The notes under the pieces are model-generated. The model was not told the origin of the DNA. It made no database searches and saw nothing but the letters and a program-made list of their open reading frames with translations. From Chionis minor (lineage: Eukaryota > Chordata > Aves > Charadriiformes > Chionididae), in contig VZSF01006711.1 of the NCBI GenBank assembly GCA_013398295.1, positions 62,001-126,000 on the forward strand: 64,000 nucleotides of DNA. The letters run 5' to 3'. Below are positions 11,016-24,092 of the stretch, one piece after another. Both the position numbers and the translations under genes were made by a program. Each line of letters opens with the position of its first letter. Position 1 is the first letter of the stretch.

Positions 11016-14000
11016 TGATAGCCAGTGATTTGGGAAATCAAGAGAAGATTGTCCTCTGTTAATGTCCTTTTGTTTTCTCAGCCCAGCTGAAACCGTAACG
11101 CTGGTGACACTCTGGAGTGGTGACAGCTCACAGAAGCAGAGGCACAGATAGGCTGCTCAAGTTGTCCCTCCCTGTCCTCCGTTTCACAGATGTTCAGGCC
11201 CTTGTTTGTGGATACTCCCCATGGTCCTCTTCCAAGCCCTCGCTCTCAGGTATTCAGTCTCTTTTGGCTTAGCTAGCGGGGTTTGCATGCGTGCTCTTCC
11301 TAAAAATCTCCTTTCTGTGAGCAGAAAGAGCTGGAAATAGCCAGATCAGGATCCAAGGGGGACAAGGCAGAGCGTGCCATATCCAGGACAGCAGGACACC
11401 TGCAGCTGCTGGTGAGTACAGTGATGCTGTGCACCCTGGGTTGGCTTATTGGCACCCTGCTCTGTAAACACCCCAAATCAGTCTCTGCTCATAATGTGGA
11501 ACAATGAAACATTGAAAAATTATATTTCTTTCATCCAGATATGTCATTTCTCATTGATGCAGGAGGTGCTTAGCTTTGAGAGGTTGGGTCAGGAGGCCGA
11601 TCTAGACCTGGTTCACCATGCTCAGCTGCCTAGAAAGGCTTCAAGCCATGCTGCCACCAGCTGCTCCCTTTTAAGTCTGAAGGAAAAGCTTGAGTTCCTG
11701 GAGAAAAAGGAGGTTGAACAAGAGTTTAGTCATTCGGTCCAAATGTTGGTCTGATCCTGAGTCACATCTCCCTGAAGGTGTCTCCCAGAGTAAAAGTCTG
11801 GCCCTGACATCCAAGACGCCAAAAGGGAAAAGCCTGAACTTCTCCCCTAAACGTGAAATAACCAGCACTTGGGGCTGAAACCCACAGCTTAGTTCGGGCC
11901 ATGGAAAGCAGACAGCACTTTAACTCTGTTGGTCCTTCCAAAGGCGTAAATAGTGCTACTGGGACTCTGGTAAATGACTTTAACGGCAACATTTCCAAAA
12001 GATCCTTTTTAGCTCTTGATTGCAAAATTGGTAGCCCTTCTGCCTACCAGGAGCTCTGCTTGTTTGGGTTCAATAGGTCCTCAGTAGTGAGTTTATTGCC
12101 AAAGCCTCTAAGAAACTATTTTTAACAGTATTTTCCTTCCGCTCTGCTCAAAGAAATGTGGGCCATTTATATTCATTGTGCCTTATAAATGTTTCTACCA
12201 TAACAATCGCTCCTGATTATAGTGGACTTTGTTTTCTGTTGAACTTAATAGCAAGAGAAAAATGACACATGACACAAATTTAAATAACATTTTGCTCCCC
12301 TCCTTTCTGTTTTCTTTCTGAACTGTAATCCACAGTTTATGTTGAAGAATGATAATGTTTTCAACACTCTTGCATTATTTTTCTCATTTTTGGAAGGGGG
12401 AGAAAAGTGCATTAATGAGTTTGATTTTCCGTAGTGCTGAACAACTAAGTTTTTCCTTGGGTTTTCAGATACTTGACAGCTCAAAAATTCAGGCCTAAAT
12501 TATTTGTAGGATAATTTTGACTTTCAGGGAGAGGAAACTGTCTGATTGTAAAATAGGCGTTAGAGATTTTATTTGATAAAGTCATATCCAAGATGTAATA
12601 ATGGTTTTCAGTATATCTTTCTCATCTAATTTATTGGAGGAAGGTCATCTGGGAGGGTGGGCCTTGTAGGGTGTATGTAGGTGTAATGGAGTCCTTTTTT
12701 GCTTGTAATTAATTTAATAGTTAAAGAGAAAGGTGGGGATGAAAGCTTTGGGCATGACCCCTACCAGTCTCTTCTTACCTAACAAACTCGAGTTTTGCCA
12801 TTAACTTTACTGAGAGCAAAAGTAGGCCACACTGAGCACATCTGAAAGTGACTTTCTTCAGCTTGCTAATGGATTTTATCATTATGAACATCATGCAAAA
12901 GCATTCTATGGATATGAGATGGATGCAACTCTTACTTTCTGTTGCACCTCCCTCGCTAGCCAGGGCTGCAGGAAACCTGTACCACAGAAGTCATTGCCAG
13001 GAGTCCCAACCTTTACACAGGTTTTGGCAAGACCTAGATACCTCTCTCGAGGTGTCTGCTTGAATATGATATTGTCACAGATAATATTCAACATACTACA
13101 GGTGAAATACATTCATATTTTCCTGTGATGTGCCACTCGTCCCAGGTTTGGAACGTGGCCTTTCTTCTGTATGCTGGCAGTCTGCAGTCACAGAAACTGC
13201 TGTTCATGTGTGTAAATAATCGTTTCTCTTCTGGAGTGATGAATGCCCAGCCCCAGCACCTACAAATGTCTACCATGTGATGCACATTTTATTAGGCTCT
13301 TTCTGTAATTCATCGTATATTAACAAGCGGCCCTCGTTTGTTACAGCAGTAGGTTCCTGTAGAGCTCAATGCGCAGATAAACGTGGGTCCCAGCTCCAGC
13401 CTCCCAACACTGCCATGAGTCCCAAGAAGGAGTCAATAATGATCTTGTGATCTGGACCCTCAGGGCACGGAATCACACCCGAAACACTGGAAGATCTGCT
13501 TCGGCACTTCTCTACATTTCATAAGCACTCTGCTCACCTCCCAGGTGCCTTTCTAATTGCTGTTGCAAATTTGTGCTCCATCTGCAGATGCAGTCCAAAA
13601 AGCCGGGGAGGTCTGTGTTTCAGAAAAGAACACTGTTGTGTACAAATGCTCATCCTGGGTTGTGTCATTAATGACTTTAACTACTTTGAGACCAGTTGTG
13701 GCTTTGGTCTGGCACTCTCACAGCTAGCATCTCTCGTCTTCCTGCCTTGGGGCTCATATAATATTTCAGTTTCCTCTTTTATGGTCTTTCAGGACCTGAT
13801 AAAACACATCCAGGTCCCATTAACTGTCAGTCAGTGCTGATTTCCCCAAAGCAATCAGCATAGGATGCAGAGATGCTAAAAGCAGCAGCCAGCTGTATGG
13901 GAGAGGGCTGAGCTGGTCTCTGTCCGTTCAACCCATTGAGCTCGTGCTACTTTACCTCTCCCCCAGCTGCCCACAGCAAGTCCAAGATAGCTCCCCTTGC

Positions 14001-17000
14001 CCGACCCCACCAGCTGATCTCTTTCTCCTCCCTCTCATGTCTGTGTCACCTCCCCTCCCGCCCCCCACAGAGACTGGAGGTAGATGGATGATTCCCATCA
14101 ATGAGATCGCTTTCTCCCTGGCTGCATCAGCATCCCCAGGAGCACCCTAGGAGAAGTACACACTTTTCTGTCCCCACAAGATGGGGTGACGTGCAGAAGG
14201 CTACACTTCAGGGAAAGCTATTGAAGCAGGAGGCTCCAGGCTCTGACACACAATCTCCTGGGGGCCAGGCCGCCCATCTTTGCACATTTCGTATCAGCAG
14301 GTCAGTGTACTGTGTCCCCTCTCCCTGTGGTAGTGCCTTCTGACAGCCTTGGGGGTTTATCTCCCTCCGCTCATGAATTCCTTTTGGATTTGTGAATACC
14401 GTTGTGCTCATAAACCTTTATGTGGCTTGAAGCATACATCTTGTAGCAGACTGTAGCAGATGTAGCATACATCTGACTCCTGCTAGGGAGACCCTGCCTG
14501 AGAGCTCCAGCGTAGTCAGCGAGCGCTCTTGGGGAAAGCTCAGGGGGAGACGCCACTTTAAAGGAGGACTGTTCCCTAAGCTAAGGCTTTCCAGCCTGGG
14601 AAACGAGGGAACCAGGCTTGGTCCTGCCCTCTCTGCTCAGTCAGGACCTTCAGAGAGACTCACTTCTTATCACTTGGAGTCTTTGTACTGTTCAAAGGCA
14701 TCACCAATTCCTTTGCAAGACCACCGTACTGCTGATGGGAAAACCGGCTCGCGCTAAGCCAGATCATACCTGGGAGTTGTCCCATGTAACAAAGGACACA
14801 GGCAGCTGCCGTCTGCGTTTTGGGCTGAGGATGGCCTGACTCCTTGACAAAGGTGCCAAGCAGAGTCTGCACGTGGGACTGCTCCTGGACTAGTCACTGG
14901 TCAGTACTCAGAGGTCAGGGCCATCACTGGGCAGCAGAGGAAGGACTGGAGCAGATGCAGTAATGTGTGGGGAATCTCAGCACAGGGAGAGAGGACGGAC
15001 ACATGGGCTACAAAGATGCTGGCTGATTGTGGGCTCCCTGGATTCAGCTGAATAAACCAGGCAAGTCCAGATCACACCACCGGGGACAGGAAAGGTGCTC
15101 CAGACCACAGGAGCCAGGTCCAATTATCAAAGCTTTCTCTACGTACTCAAGCACAATATGGCTGAGGATGGACTGAGACCCCCAGAGGATGGAGCGATGG
15201 TGGTGGCTGTCAGGGTCTGTGGGATCAGGGGGACCAAACCATGTGTCAAGAGCTACAAACCACTCAAAAACCAGCAGTGCTGCATTGCTGGAGGCATTGG
15301 CCTTTGTAGGTACACTGAGTGCTTCCCTAGAGAGAGCTGGTGCATCTCAAAGCCTGCAGTGATTTTCTGCTGTGTGGCCCACAGCCTTGCAACCTCCCGA
15401 ATCCCTCATCCAAATGCACTGTGTGGCTACAACTTTCCTGGAGCCTAAGGGTTTTACACTTGACTCTACAGGATTGAATGATGCTCCAGGAGATGCTTCT
15501 GGGCACTGTGCTTGCTCAGAGGCAAGTGGGAATCCGTCACACCTAAGGCACGGGAGCCAAAGAGCCTCTGGCTGCTGATGGAACACCGTTGCCCTGAAGG
15601 GGAGGGACTCAATGCCACTTGTGCACTGTGGGGTGGAGGTGGGGTTTGCCCAGACCAGGTCAGTACCTGTGCATGGTGGCCACCCAGCTGTTTGTGCAGT
15701 GATCAGGATGCAGGAGTGCAGCTGCCCGCTGGACAGACAGGAAGATATCCGGCACCATTAGCAGATTGGGCTGGTGGCCTCAGCTGTGCTCCAGGGAAGC
15801 AGCGTCTGCTCGCCAGCACTGTCCCATTGCCTCTGCTCTTGAAGAAGGATCTAAGCTCTCTCTCCCACAGCTGCATCATCTTTTTTGAATATTTAGGCAG
15901 CCAAAACCTGAGCTGTCCCGTACACCTGAGGTGCATGATGTGCTTGTTGGTCTCCTTTCACTCTTTTTTTTTATGCTCGTTGCTCACTGTTAATCGCACA
16001 GGTAGTGGAAAGGCTCATTACAGGAGCAGACAGGCTTCCTGTCTGCAGATAAACATGGTGACGGACTGTGCTGCCAGCCTGGCTGCTTGCCAGGGGGGAG
16101 GTAACCGCGCAAGAGAAACTCAGCTCAGGAGTGTCTATTCCTGGCCGTCACTGTCACCTGGGATCTAGCAGAGCCTCCGGTGCACACCAGCCATCACCAA
16201 CTGCCCTTGACAATGGCCATGCAAGGACCTGCCTGTCTGGCCCCTTCTCCGACCTTCCTCCCTCCGTGGACATGGGGAGACCCAGCTGAAGCTCCAGGGT
16301 GTTGCAGTTGGCCATGCACAGACACCTCCTGTCATATGAGATGCTCTAGGTGACCCCTCTATGTCCAGCTGCTGCCCCAGGTTGCCACAAGTCTCCTGCA
16401 GGGCTTGTGCCACATCTGTCAGCCCATTCTGCCTGTGGAAGAAGACTCTCTCATGTGTCCATGCCTTGGGGCTCCATGGCAAAGATATAAAGGATCTTGC
16501 TACAGTTGGAAGCATGAGGTCAAGCCTTGTACATGCTCAAGGCTGGCATGGAGGACATGGCATCCATGCTGAACTCTCAGGGGCTGCCAGCCCAGGTGTT
16601 TGCCATCCCCTCTGTGCTAGATGCTCCTGATACAAACATCCCACCCGCGAGCCTACCGGACCAGCCCAAGCTTGGGTCACTGGCAGTGTTTTGGGAATCC
16701 GATGATGCCTCATGTTGGGGTTAATCACTGGGATTAAAGTGTTACCAGCAAAGTGCAGGGCTTCACAGTTCCCACTGGCTTCACGGAGGCAGCACAGGGC
16801 AACTTTCAGGATTGCCTTAGGAAAGTTATGGCTTCACTGAGTATTTAAACATATTTAAACATTGTCCGCTGTGCTAAGCAGGCAGGAGTTCCATTTGATC
16901 TATTTAATTTCATTTTCTCCCTTTACTTATACATCATCTTTTTGTGTCTCTACTTCTGCTTGTGCGGACCAGCTACGGAGACAACAGGAGTTTTGCTGTG

Positions 17001-18419
17001 CAACCCCGCCACGGCAGAGCTGGGTCCCTCACTCCCGTCACCCAGCAGTCTCACTAACACTGAATTCCCTACCAGATGGGATGAGATGGACACCGCCAAG
17101 GATTTTGCAGTAGAGACATGAAACTACTCAGGAATTTTCTCCTAAACCTCTTTCCTAAACCCCCTGCTCCTCCCAAACCACCCCTGTCCAGAGCTTCTGC
17201 CCTTCTCCCAGCCTTTGCCGATGAAATGATCCCCCTCTCCTCTGGGCACGTCCCTGTGCTGTAAGGAGGCTCCTTGTGCTCCTCCTCACTGCTTGGGCAG
17301 GAGCAGGGAAGCTTTGACTGCACAGGAGGATGCCTGCCGAGGATGTGCTGTGACCTTGCAAACAAGGAGCACTCTCAAAACAGCTGTCCCTGCAAAAAAA
17401 CACCCAACCCCAAACACATTATCCCATTACAGCACACGCTGCGGAGAACAGAGGAGAGGAGCTGCAATTTCAAGTCATGGCTTTCGCTCTTTCAAATTAA
17501 AGTAATTCAACGTGTGAAAAATTCTAAGTAAGGGTGACACTGGGTGTTTCAGTGCATCCCCGGCCCTGCAGGGTGACTGGCCGGGGGACCCCCAGGAGGA
17601 GTTCCTAAGGCTGTCTGGGCATTCCCAGGGTTCACCCTGCCCGACTATGGTTGGAAGGCAAAGGAAAACCAAACTGGGCATACCGGTCCACACAGCTCTT
17701 TTCTTCCGCACTGAAGCTGTGACGGCAGTTTAAAAACCAGCATTTAAAAACACCACCCCGTGGAAGGTGGTGCAGATTAGAGTCTTTTATGGGCGCAGCC
17801 ATTTTAAGCAGAGAGAAGGCACATCTGGACATTCTGTGTCCTGAGCTCTGCAATTGTCTCCTGCCGCTCCATCGAGCTTATACTGCTCCTTATTGATTTT
17901 CTACAGTAAACTCAATACCTGAGACATTACTGTAGCTCAGAGGATGAAAACCAGAGCGGGGAGAGTGCATACAGTGCCGTTCTGACTGGCAGAGGTTCTG
18001 CCCTTAGACACTGCGGTGACGGGTATTTAACAACTCCCCCGATGTCTCACCTCGGAGCAGAACCCAAGGAGGCACAACTAACACAGCACAGAGAAGTGTC
18101 CACAGGTGCCTAAAGAGACAGCAAGCATCCAGTTGTAACCTTTGTGAACCTTTGGTGTCTTTGTCACACATCCTGTCATAGCAAAATGTCACTGTGTGCC
18201 TGGGAGGGGATGTCTGGGCTCGTTCTCCCTCCCACTGTAGCACCCACACATCATATCTGAAATTTCCCTTTTCTTCCCATCCATCTCCTTTCCTTTTAGC
18301 TTATCTTGTTTTAATCTTGCTGCCTGACTGTGAAATCTCACCGAGTGTGATGCAAACATTGAGGAAATCCTTCCTCGGCAGAGCATCTTCCAGGAAGTCT
18401 CTGCTCCCAGGAAGGCTTT
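11016..18419. other. Unique sequence, no gene recognised
   Basis: Moderately GC-rich between about 13.9 and 17.3 kb, where chance frames lengthen (218 codons at 15,512-16,168). The translation is rich in Cys, Ser and Leu without periodicity, signal or domain. No interspersed repeat was recognised. Confidence 0.55.
14431..14474. repeat. Local direct repeats (AGCATACATCT, TGTAGCAGA)
   Basis: 'agcatacatct' occurs at 14,431 and 14,464, and between them 'tgtagcaga' occurs twice. This is probably a small slippage duplication. Confidence 0.8.
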
Positions 18420-18471
18420 CAAAAAAAACCCAAACAAACAAAAAATAACCCCCCCAAAAAAACCCCAAAAA
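18420..18471. repeat. A/C-rich low-complexity tract
   Basis: Alternating A-runs and C-runs, including a run of seven C and two A-runs of seven or more, with almost no other base. It is purely compositional. Confidence 0.9.
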
Positions 18472-19383
18472 GTGCAGCTTGGTGTCTTTGAACCAATGCT
18501 GGGATTCACAGCGTGCTGGTAAACCACTGCCCAAGGCACCGGCTCCTTGCCCTTCCCTCCCTCAATCCCTTCCTCTGCCTGCAGCGCTTTGCTCTGTCTG
18601 TCTGGGAAAGCCAGAAATCAGACTTGAAGAAGTTCAAGGCTATTGCCCAGGTTATTATGTTTACTTTGGAGTCACAGTTCCCGGCTGTGCCAGGATAGAG
18701 TGTAACATCAGGCTGCAGTTAGGGTGGTCAGTGAGTATCACTGCACAAATTTATCGGCAACTCTGAAGTGACACTTTGTGCTGTCACCTCCTGTGTGTTT
18801 CAACCTTTTAAATTATTCTGAAAACAGGACACATTTTGCAGCCAAACACTAATGGGTTCATTCCTTCTCCCACCGTTTTACCGTCTCCTTGTGCAGGTTT
18901 ATAATTACAGATGGGATTTTGACAAGGCAGGTTCCCAGTAATGGCAAATTTAAACTCCCTGATGTGAATCAGAGGAAGCTAAGATGATTTTGCAATGCAT
19001 ATTTATTAAGGATAGTGGTGGCTGAAGTCACTTTCACTCACAAGAGCTGTATTCTGGCATTTATCTTCTCAGAAGCTTTATCTTTAATGAAAAAAATTTA
19101 ACCCCCTCACACACCTACACAAAACAACATAGAACCCATTGCTGTCAATGCAGAAACACTCATCTGCTTCTAATGCAGAAGACACGACACCGAACCAGGG
19201 AGAGGCATGTTAATGGGTTATCAAATGCAAAACTCAGAGTCACAGGACCAGTGATGGGTTGCATTTTTGGTTCCACTTAACTGAAGAAAGGAAACGATGT
19301 TAGGATGAACAAGTCTGCTGGAACTTGCCAGCCTCTCCACCCTCACAGCCACCACTGCTCTAGCATCTCTACAGACTCACACA
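18472..19383. other. Unique sequence between A/C tract and CR1
   Basis: Nothing recognised. Confidence 0.6.
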
Positions 19384-19712
19384 TAGAATCACACAGGTTG
19401 GAAGAAACCTTTAAGATAATCCAGTCCAACCATCAACCCAGCACTGCCCAACCCACCCCTACCTAACCCATGTCCCTCAGCACCACGTCTGCCCAGCTGG
19501 GAAATACCTCCAGGGATGGCGACTCGACCACTACCCTGGGCAGCCTCTTCCAATGCTTGACAAACCTTTCCATGAGGAAATTTTTCCTCATATCCAATCT
19601 ATGTCTTCTTGTCCTATTGCTTGTTACTTGGGAGAAGAGACTGACCCCCCCCCCCGGCTACACCCTCCTTTCAGGGAGCTGCAGAGAGTGATAATGTGTC
19701 CCCTCAGACTCT
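19384..19712 (-). mobile_element. CR1 LINE 3' fragment (inverted)
   Basis: Read on the minus strand, this is the last about 330 bases of a CR1 element. It starts within the 'ggctgaggggacac' block and passes through the 'aggaaaaatttcctcatgg' and 'tccctggaggtatttccc' motifs. It ends at the 'aaaggtttcttccaacc' tail with a decayed terminal repeat at 19,384-19,395. A run of thirteen C residues near 19,644-19,656 lies where the other copy has a short G-rich spot, so local slippage is likely. The 3' half matches the copy at 29.5-30.2 kb closely, including the 'cagacgtggtgctgagggacatgggt' region; the two insertions are about 10 kb apart in opposite orientation. It carries no coding capacity. Confidence 0.93.
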
Positions 19713-22700
19713 ACTCAAGCAATAAAGACTTCTACGCAAGTCCTTAGGCAAACAACAGAAGGAAAAAGTAAGAATTTCTGAGTAAACTCAGAGGAAGAAA
19801 TGAATCTGCAGCTTTCAGCTTCTTCCCCACCCTGACAATTCCTGCCCAGAAGCAATCATGAGCAAGAATGCCCTATGAGCTGTATTTGTTACAAAATTAG
19901 TGATAATTTTCCTTCCTTAATGCTCTCCAGGTTGCAAGCAGTGCAGTCCGATTAGGGGAAAGAGCTAAAATTTATAAATTTGAAACACTGTATTCTATTT
20001 TCTTCTAATGGCATTTTTATTTGCATTTTATTCAGCTTAATGAAAATGGAAATTAATTCACTGTCTCACGCAGTAATAGCCCTTTTCCAGCAGCAGAGGT
20101 GGCTGGACCAGAGCGTCCCATTTCCATGCTCCCATCAAGGGAAACTCCCTACTTGCTTGTTAGCTGTATTTAGGATATTTTTCAGAGACAAATTATTTCT
20201 GCAAAGCCTTCCTGGAACTCGTTCAGTTGGTCTGAAAGAGAAATCCCGCTCTTCAAACACGGACCTTGTGGCAATGACCAGCTTTCATGTGACAGCCCAA
20301 CATATTGGGACCCAGTGCCGGGACAAGGCACTACTCAGGGGTGAGGACCCACTCTTCCCGATCACCCTTTGCCCCAGAAGTAGTGTTTTGCTGATAACAA
20401 TGAAGGAAAAAGTAAGCCAGGGAGGTGTTAAGAGCCGCAGAAGATTTCCCTGGCAGATGCCTCCCAGCACTGTGCCTGAACTGTGCTTTTACCCCTCTCC
20501 TTGCTCCTGGCCATGCTCGCAGGCTCCATCTCAGCCCCAGGAATCATTTATGAGAAATGAATATATATGCATATTAGGTCTACATCCTCTGCAGTATTTT
20601 TACTAGGATAAGGACATGACAACAGCAATTATTGCACGAGACTGACAATGAATGGCCTCTCTCTGGTCCCAGGAAGGATTTTGCAGGAAGGCAGCTTTAA
20701 CCCCTGCCCGGGACTGTGGTTCAGCACCCCTGGGATCCCCCGCTCTTGAGCGTCAACTGGTTTCAGGCTTCTTGGGGTTCACCTCCGACCACTCCGCGTA
20801 GAAACCTCTGCTGTCTCCAGAGTGCAGGCGAAATCCAAAGGATAGTTTTAAATTGCTTTCGAGATGTTAGACCTAGTAAGGTCCCATTGCTTTAGAACGC
20901 GTGGTACTGCTAATCTGCAAGTGGGAGATACACTGCAGGAAGGGTAAGCATTTAATTACATCATCACTAAGGCAGGAAACTGAAAAAAATCAGGATTTTA
21001 GAAATTAAGGCTTAAAAACTTGCATGAGCTCAAAAAATAAATTGAAAATCTTATTCTTTCTCATTCACACTCTCCTTTGCTTGCGGTGAGCCCATTCCAA
21101 GCTCTTCCCAGCAAGAGGCAAACTCGGGTTTATGTATCATCACAATGAACTGTAATTTTAAGAAGATAAAGCATAAATATTGCTGGACTTTCAGCAATAT
21201 CAAAGAAGACTATGTTTTAAATACTTGATTTGGGCAAAGAGTAGTGGCCTTTTTTATACATGTGTTCATCAGTTTTAACGCATAGGTCTATTTTGATTAT
21301 TTTACTTGTAGACTGCAGGGTCGATGTTTTCAGGGTAGCCAAGAACAAATAGGAAAAGGGCCTCAATTTTGGGGTATCTGCTTGAAAGCCTTTCGTATCA
21401 CCTGGTTAACGCTCTGAAAATCAGGCTTAAAGTAACATCTGAAAATAGGACCCTCCACCCCATCTGGTGTCTTGCAGATACTTGCCTGGGGTTTTAATGA
21501 CAGGTGAGAGAAGGGTGTTGCAGGAGCCTGTTGCTCTGCAGCCGCCTTCGCTCCATTCCCCATTTGCCTCTTCAGCTTCACTCTGAACACAACATTCCTT
21601 GTCAGCTTTGTTTTCCTACGCTCTGAAGTCAGCAGCATCCCCTGCCTGCTCGGTGCTTGGAGGATTGCCGATGGAGGGAAATCATCACCGGCAGGAGTCA
21701 GTCCTTTGCGTCCTGACAAACGTGTAGCAACTCTGGCTTTTTGTTTCAGGTTCCTCTCAGTTTGTAAATCTTTTGGAGGTTTTCCTGCTGTTTTATAGGA
21801 TTTGCAAATCCATTGCAGGGGACAAATATGTAAATACACTTCTGGACTTACAAAGGAGTCAGATGTTCTAGTGAAATCCCGTGATTAAAACAAGCAGCTT
21901 CTCAGTCCGGATTCTGATGGAAAGATTTACCGGCAGATTTTACAAGTCAGATGTGAGATGCAGAATAAGACCTCCAGCAATGTGGTTTTCTGCATGTAAA
22001 CCACAGACCAACCACAACAGACAGGATGATTGACTAAATAATCCTTTCCATTTTTTTTTCTTTTTTTCTCTTGCAAATGATACTATAACTTTGCTTTTTT
22101 TAGCCTGCTTATTAAAGAGCTGCTATAGCAAACCAGCAAGCGCTGCACCTGCCCCATCCCTGCTGTCAATGCCCAGGCTCAGCCTTACGTGCCCTCCCCG
22201 GTCACCCAGTTTGTCTCTGCGCTGGGAGGGAACCAGCTGTGCTGGGTCGTTGATTTGCAGCCTTCCAGAGCAATCGCCTTAACACGCCGGTCCCCAGTCG
22301 CGGGATTGCACCCAGAGCTGGGCTTTGTGGCAGGGATTGGCCGGAGCACGAGGAAGCTATGCTGGATCCAGGCTGTTGCAGGGAGCTTTGCCCCAGTGCT
22401 CGTTGGGCGCTGAGGGATGGAGCACAGTGGCGTGGGCTCTTCCCGGCAGGCGCGTCTCTGGTCCTGGCTGTGCACAGCGCCAGGGAGAATGGGGCTGAGG
22501 CATGGGGGGGCATCCTGAGGGCTGCCAAAATGCAAAGAGTGAGTAATGTGGATGTGGACCAGGGAATAAACTCCCTCTCTCCACCTGGCTGCAGTCCCTG
22601 GGCAAACCCAAGCCCCAGCTGGCTCTGACTAGGACACTGGGCAGCCAAGGGAGAAGGTGGCATGAATACAAGGAACAAGATTCATCCATCAATCAAAGGC

Positions 22701-23852
22701 TGAAACTTATTTTTTGGGGGGTGGGGGGAGTGTCATAGCCCTCCAGATTTTAATCACAGCTAGTGAGTTTAGGACCCTTTTACATCCCTCTAGAGACATC
22801 TTATACTGCCAGCATTTCACAATTCCGGCAAAGCTTTCTCCAAAATGGGTTACTTCTTCAAATAATGAACATGGAGCTTTTTTCAGTGACCGTTATTACA
22901 GGACAAGGGCATTTATGTATTCCCACAGCTGGGAGTAAGATATGAAGTGTGCCAGAGTTTAGGTGTAAATGCTGCTTCACAGGTCTGCAGGCTGTAATGT
23001 GGAATTTTGTGGGGAAGAAAAAATAGTAAATCTGAGATCGGCATTACAGAGAGAGATATATGAGAAAGAAAGGCACGCACATGGAGAAGGAAGCATAGGG
23101 AGGGGGAAAATGTCCCCTGAAGAGAACAAAGTGCATTTGTGAAAGGCTAAATACATTAAAATGGGGAATTTCTACTATGTTCTCCATCCACTCAGCTCAT
23201 TGTGGCAGCAAGGCACCCAGCATACTGTTTCAGTTCAGCCTTCATAAAATCTTAAAATAACAGGAATGTTTCCATTCAGTTGTGGATCTACCTACTTGCC
23301 CGCTGTTAGCCATGTTGCATTTGCGATAAGGGTTTGGGCATCTGGGATGGGAGCTGGGACCAGCCCCAGCCCCTGGGTACCCAGGAGCAGAGAGCAGGGA
23401 CCCCATCCAGCCCTGGGCATCCATGCAGCTGTGGGAACAGCCTCACATTTGCCGGCTGCCAGCTCAGAGGGGTTGGACATGCATCATCCGACTCCTGGAC
23501 AAAAGGGAAACCGTTGCCCAAACCCAGGGGAGTGGAATGGCTCCGTCTAAGACTGGTTTGCGACGATATGTTGTAGTAATGGAGCTTAGACTCAGGCAAC
23601 TGGAGAGCTGATGTGGTACCCACATGGGTGAATCCCCATGAGCAGCTGAATGCAGGACAAAGCACCAGTCCTGGAGTCACATTCGCAGTCAGAGGGAGGA
23701 GAGCCATCAAGTGTGCCCTGTAAGTCCACCTGCAGCAGACGTTCCACCAGCTTGGGGAGCTCCCACTCTTAACTGCACCTTGGAGGCAACACAGTGTTTC
23801 CCATGAAGCCACCCAACACTGAGCATCACCATCCAGAAAGGTATCTACTGAA
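19713..23852. other. Unique sequence between two CR1 copies
   Basis: Includes a GC-richer, stop-poor patch at about 22.1-22.7 kb in which several frames on both strands are open at once, a compositional effect. A 208-codon frame at 19,980-20,606 and a 158-codon minus frame at 21,363-21,839 have no recognisable domain. A G-rich run lies near 22,717-22,730. Confidence 0.55.
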
Positions 23853-24092
23853 AATCATAGAATCATAGAATAATAGAATGGTTTGGGTTGGAAGGGACCT
23901 TCAAGATTATCTAGGTCCACCCCCCTGCCCTGAGCAGGGACACCTCCCACCAGACCAGGTTGCTCCAAGCCCTGTCCAACCTGGCCTTGAACCTCCAGGG
24001 ATGGGGCAGCCACAGCTTCTCTGGGCAACCCCGGCCAGGGGCTCACCACCCTCAGAGTGAAAAATTTCTTCCTGAGATCTAAACTAAATCCC
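23853..24092 (-). mobile_element. CR1 LINE 3' end, different subfamily
   Basis: On the plus strand the element begins with tandem 'aatcatag' units, followed by 'aatggtttgggttggaaggg', the reverse complement of the canonical CR1 3' end. The body contains 'ccctgccctgagcagggaca' and 'ttgaacctccagggatggggc', then 'tttcttcctgagatctaaac'. This belongs to the other common group of avian CR1 3' ends, distinct from the 19.4 and 29.5 kb copies. Only about 240 bases of 3' untranslated region remain, so it is severely 5'-truncated. The terminal repeat is well kept (three units), implying moderate age. Confidence 0.95.

Noticed and set aside
15512..16168. 218-codon plus-strand open frame, the longest in the window
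   Set aside because: No recognisable domain, signal or periodicity; it lies in GC-richer DNA where stops are rarer, and there is no exon context. Likely chance.
19470..19747. Plus-strand open frames at the CR1 copy
   Set aside because: Antisense of the inverted CR1 3' end, not a gene.
19980..20606. 208-codon plus-strand open frame
   Set aside because: Hydrophobic start but otherwise irregular composition. No family recognised and no splice or promoter context.
21363..21839. 158-codon minus-strand frame, Lys-rich
   Set aside because: No recognised motif; the frame appears to be chance in unique DNA.
22185..22692. Several long overlapping frames on both strands
   Set aside because: Same compositional effect; no codon-bias or domain evidence.
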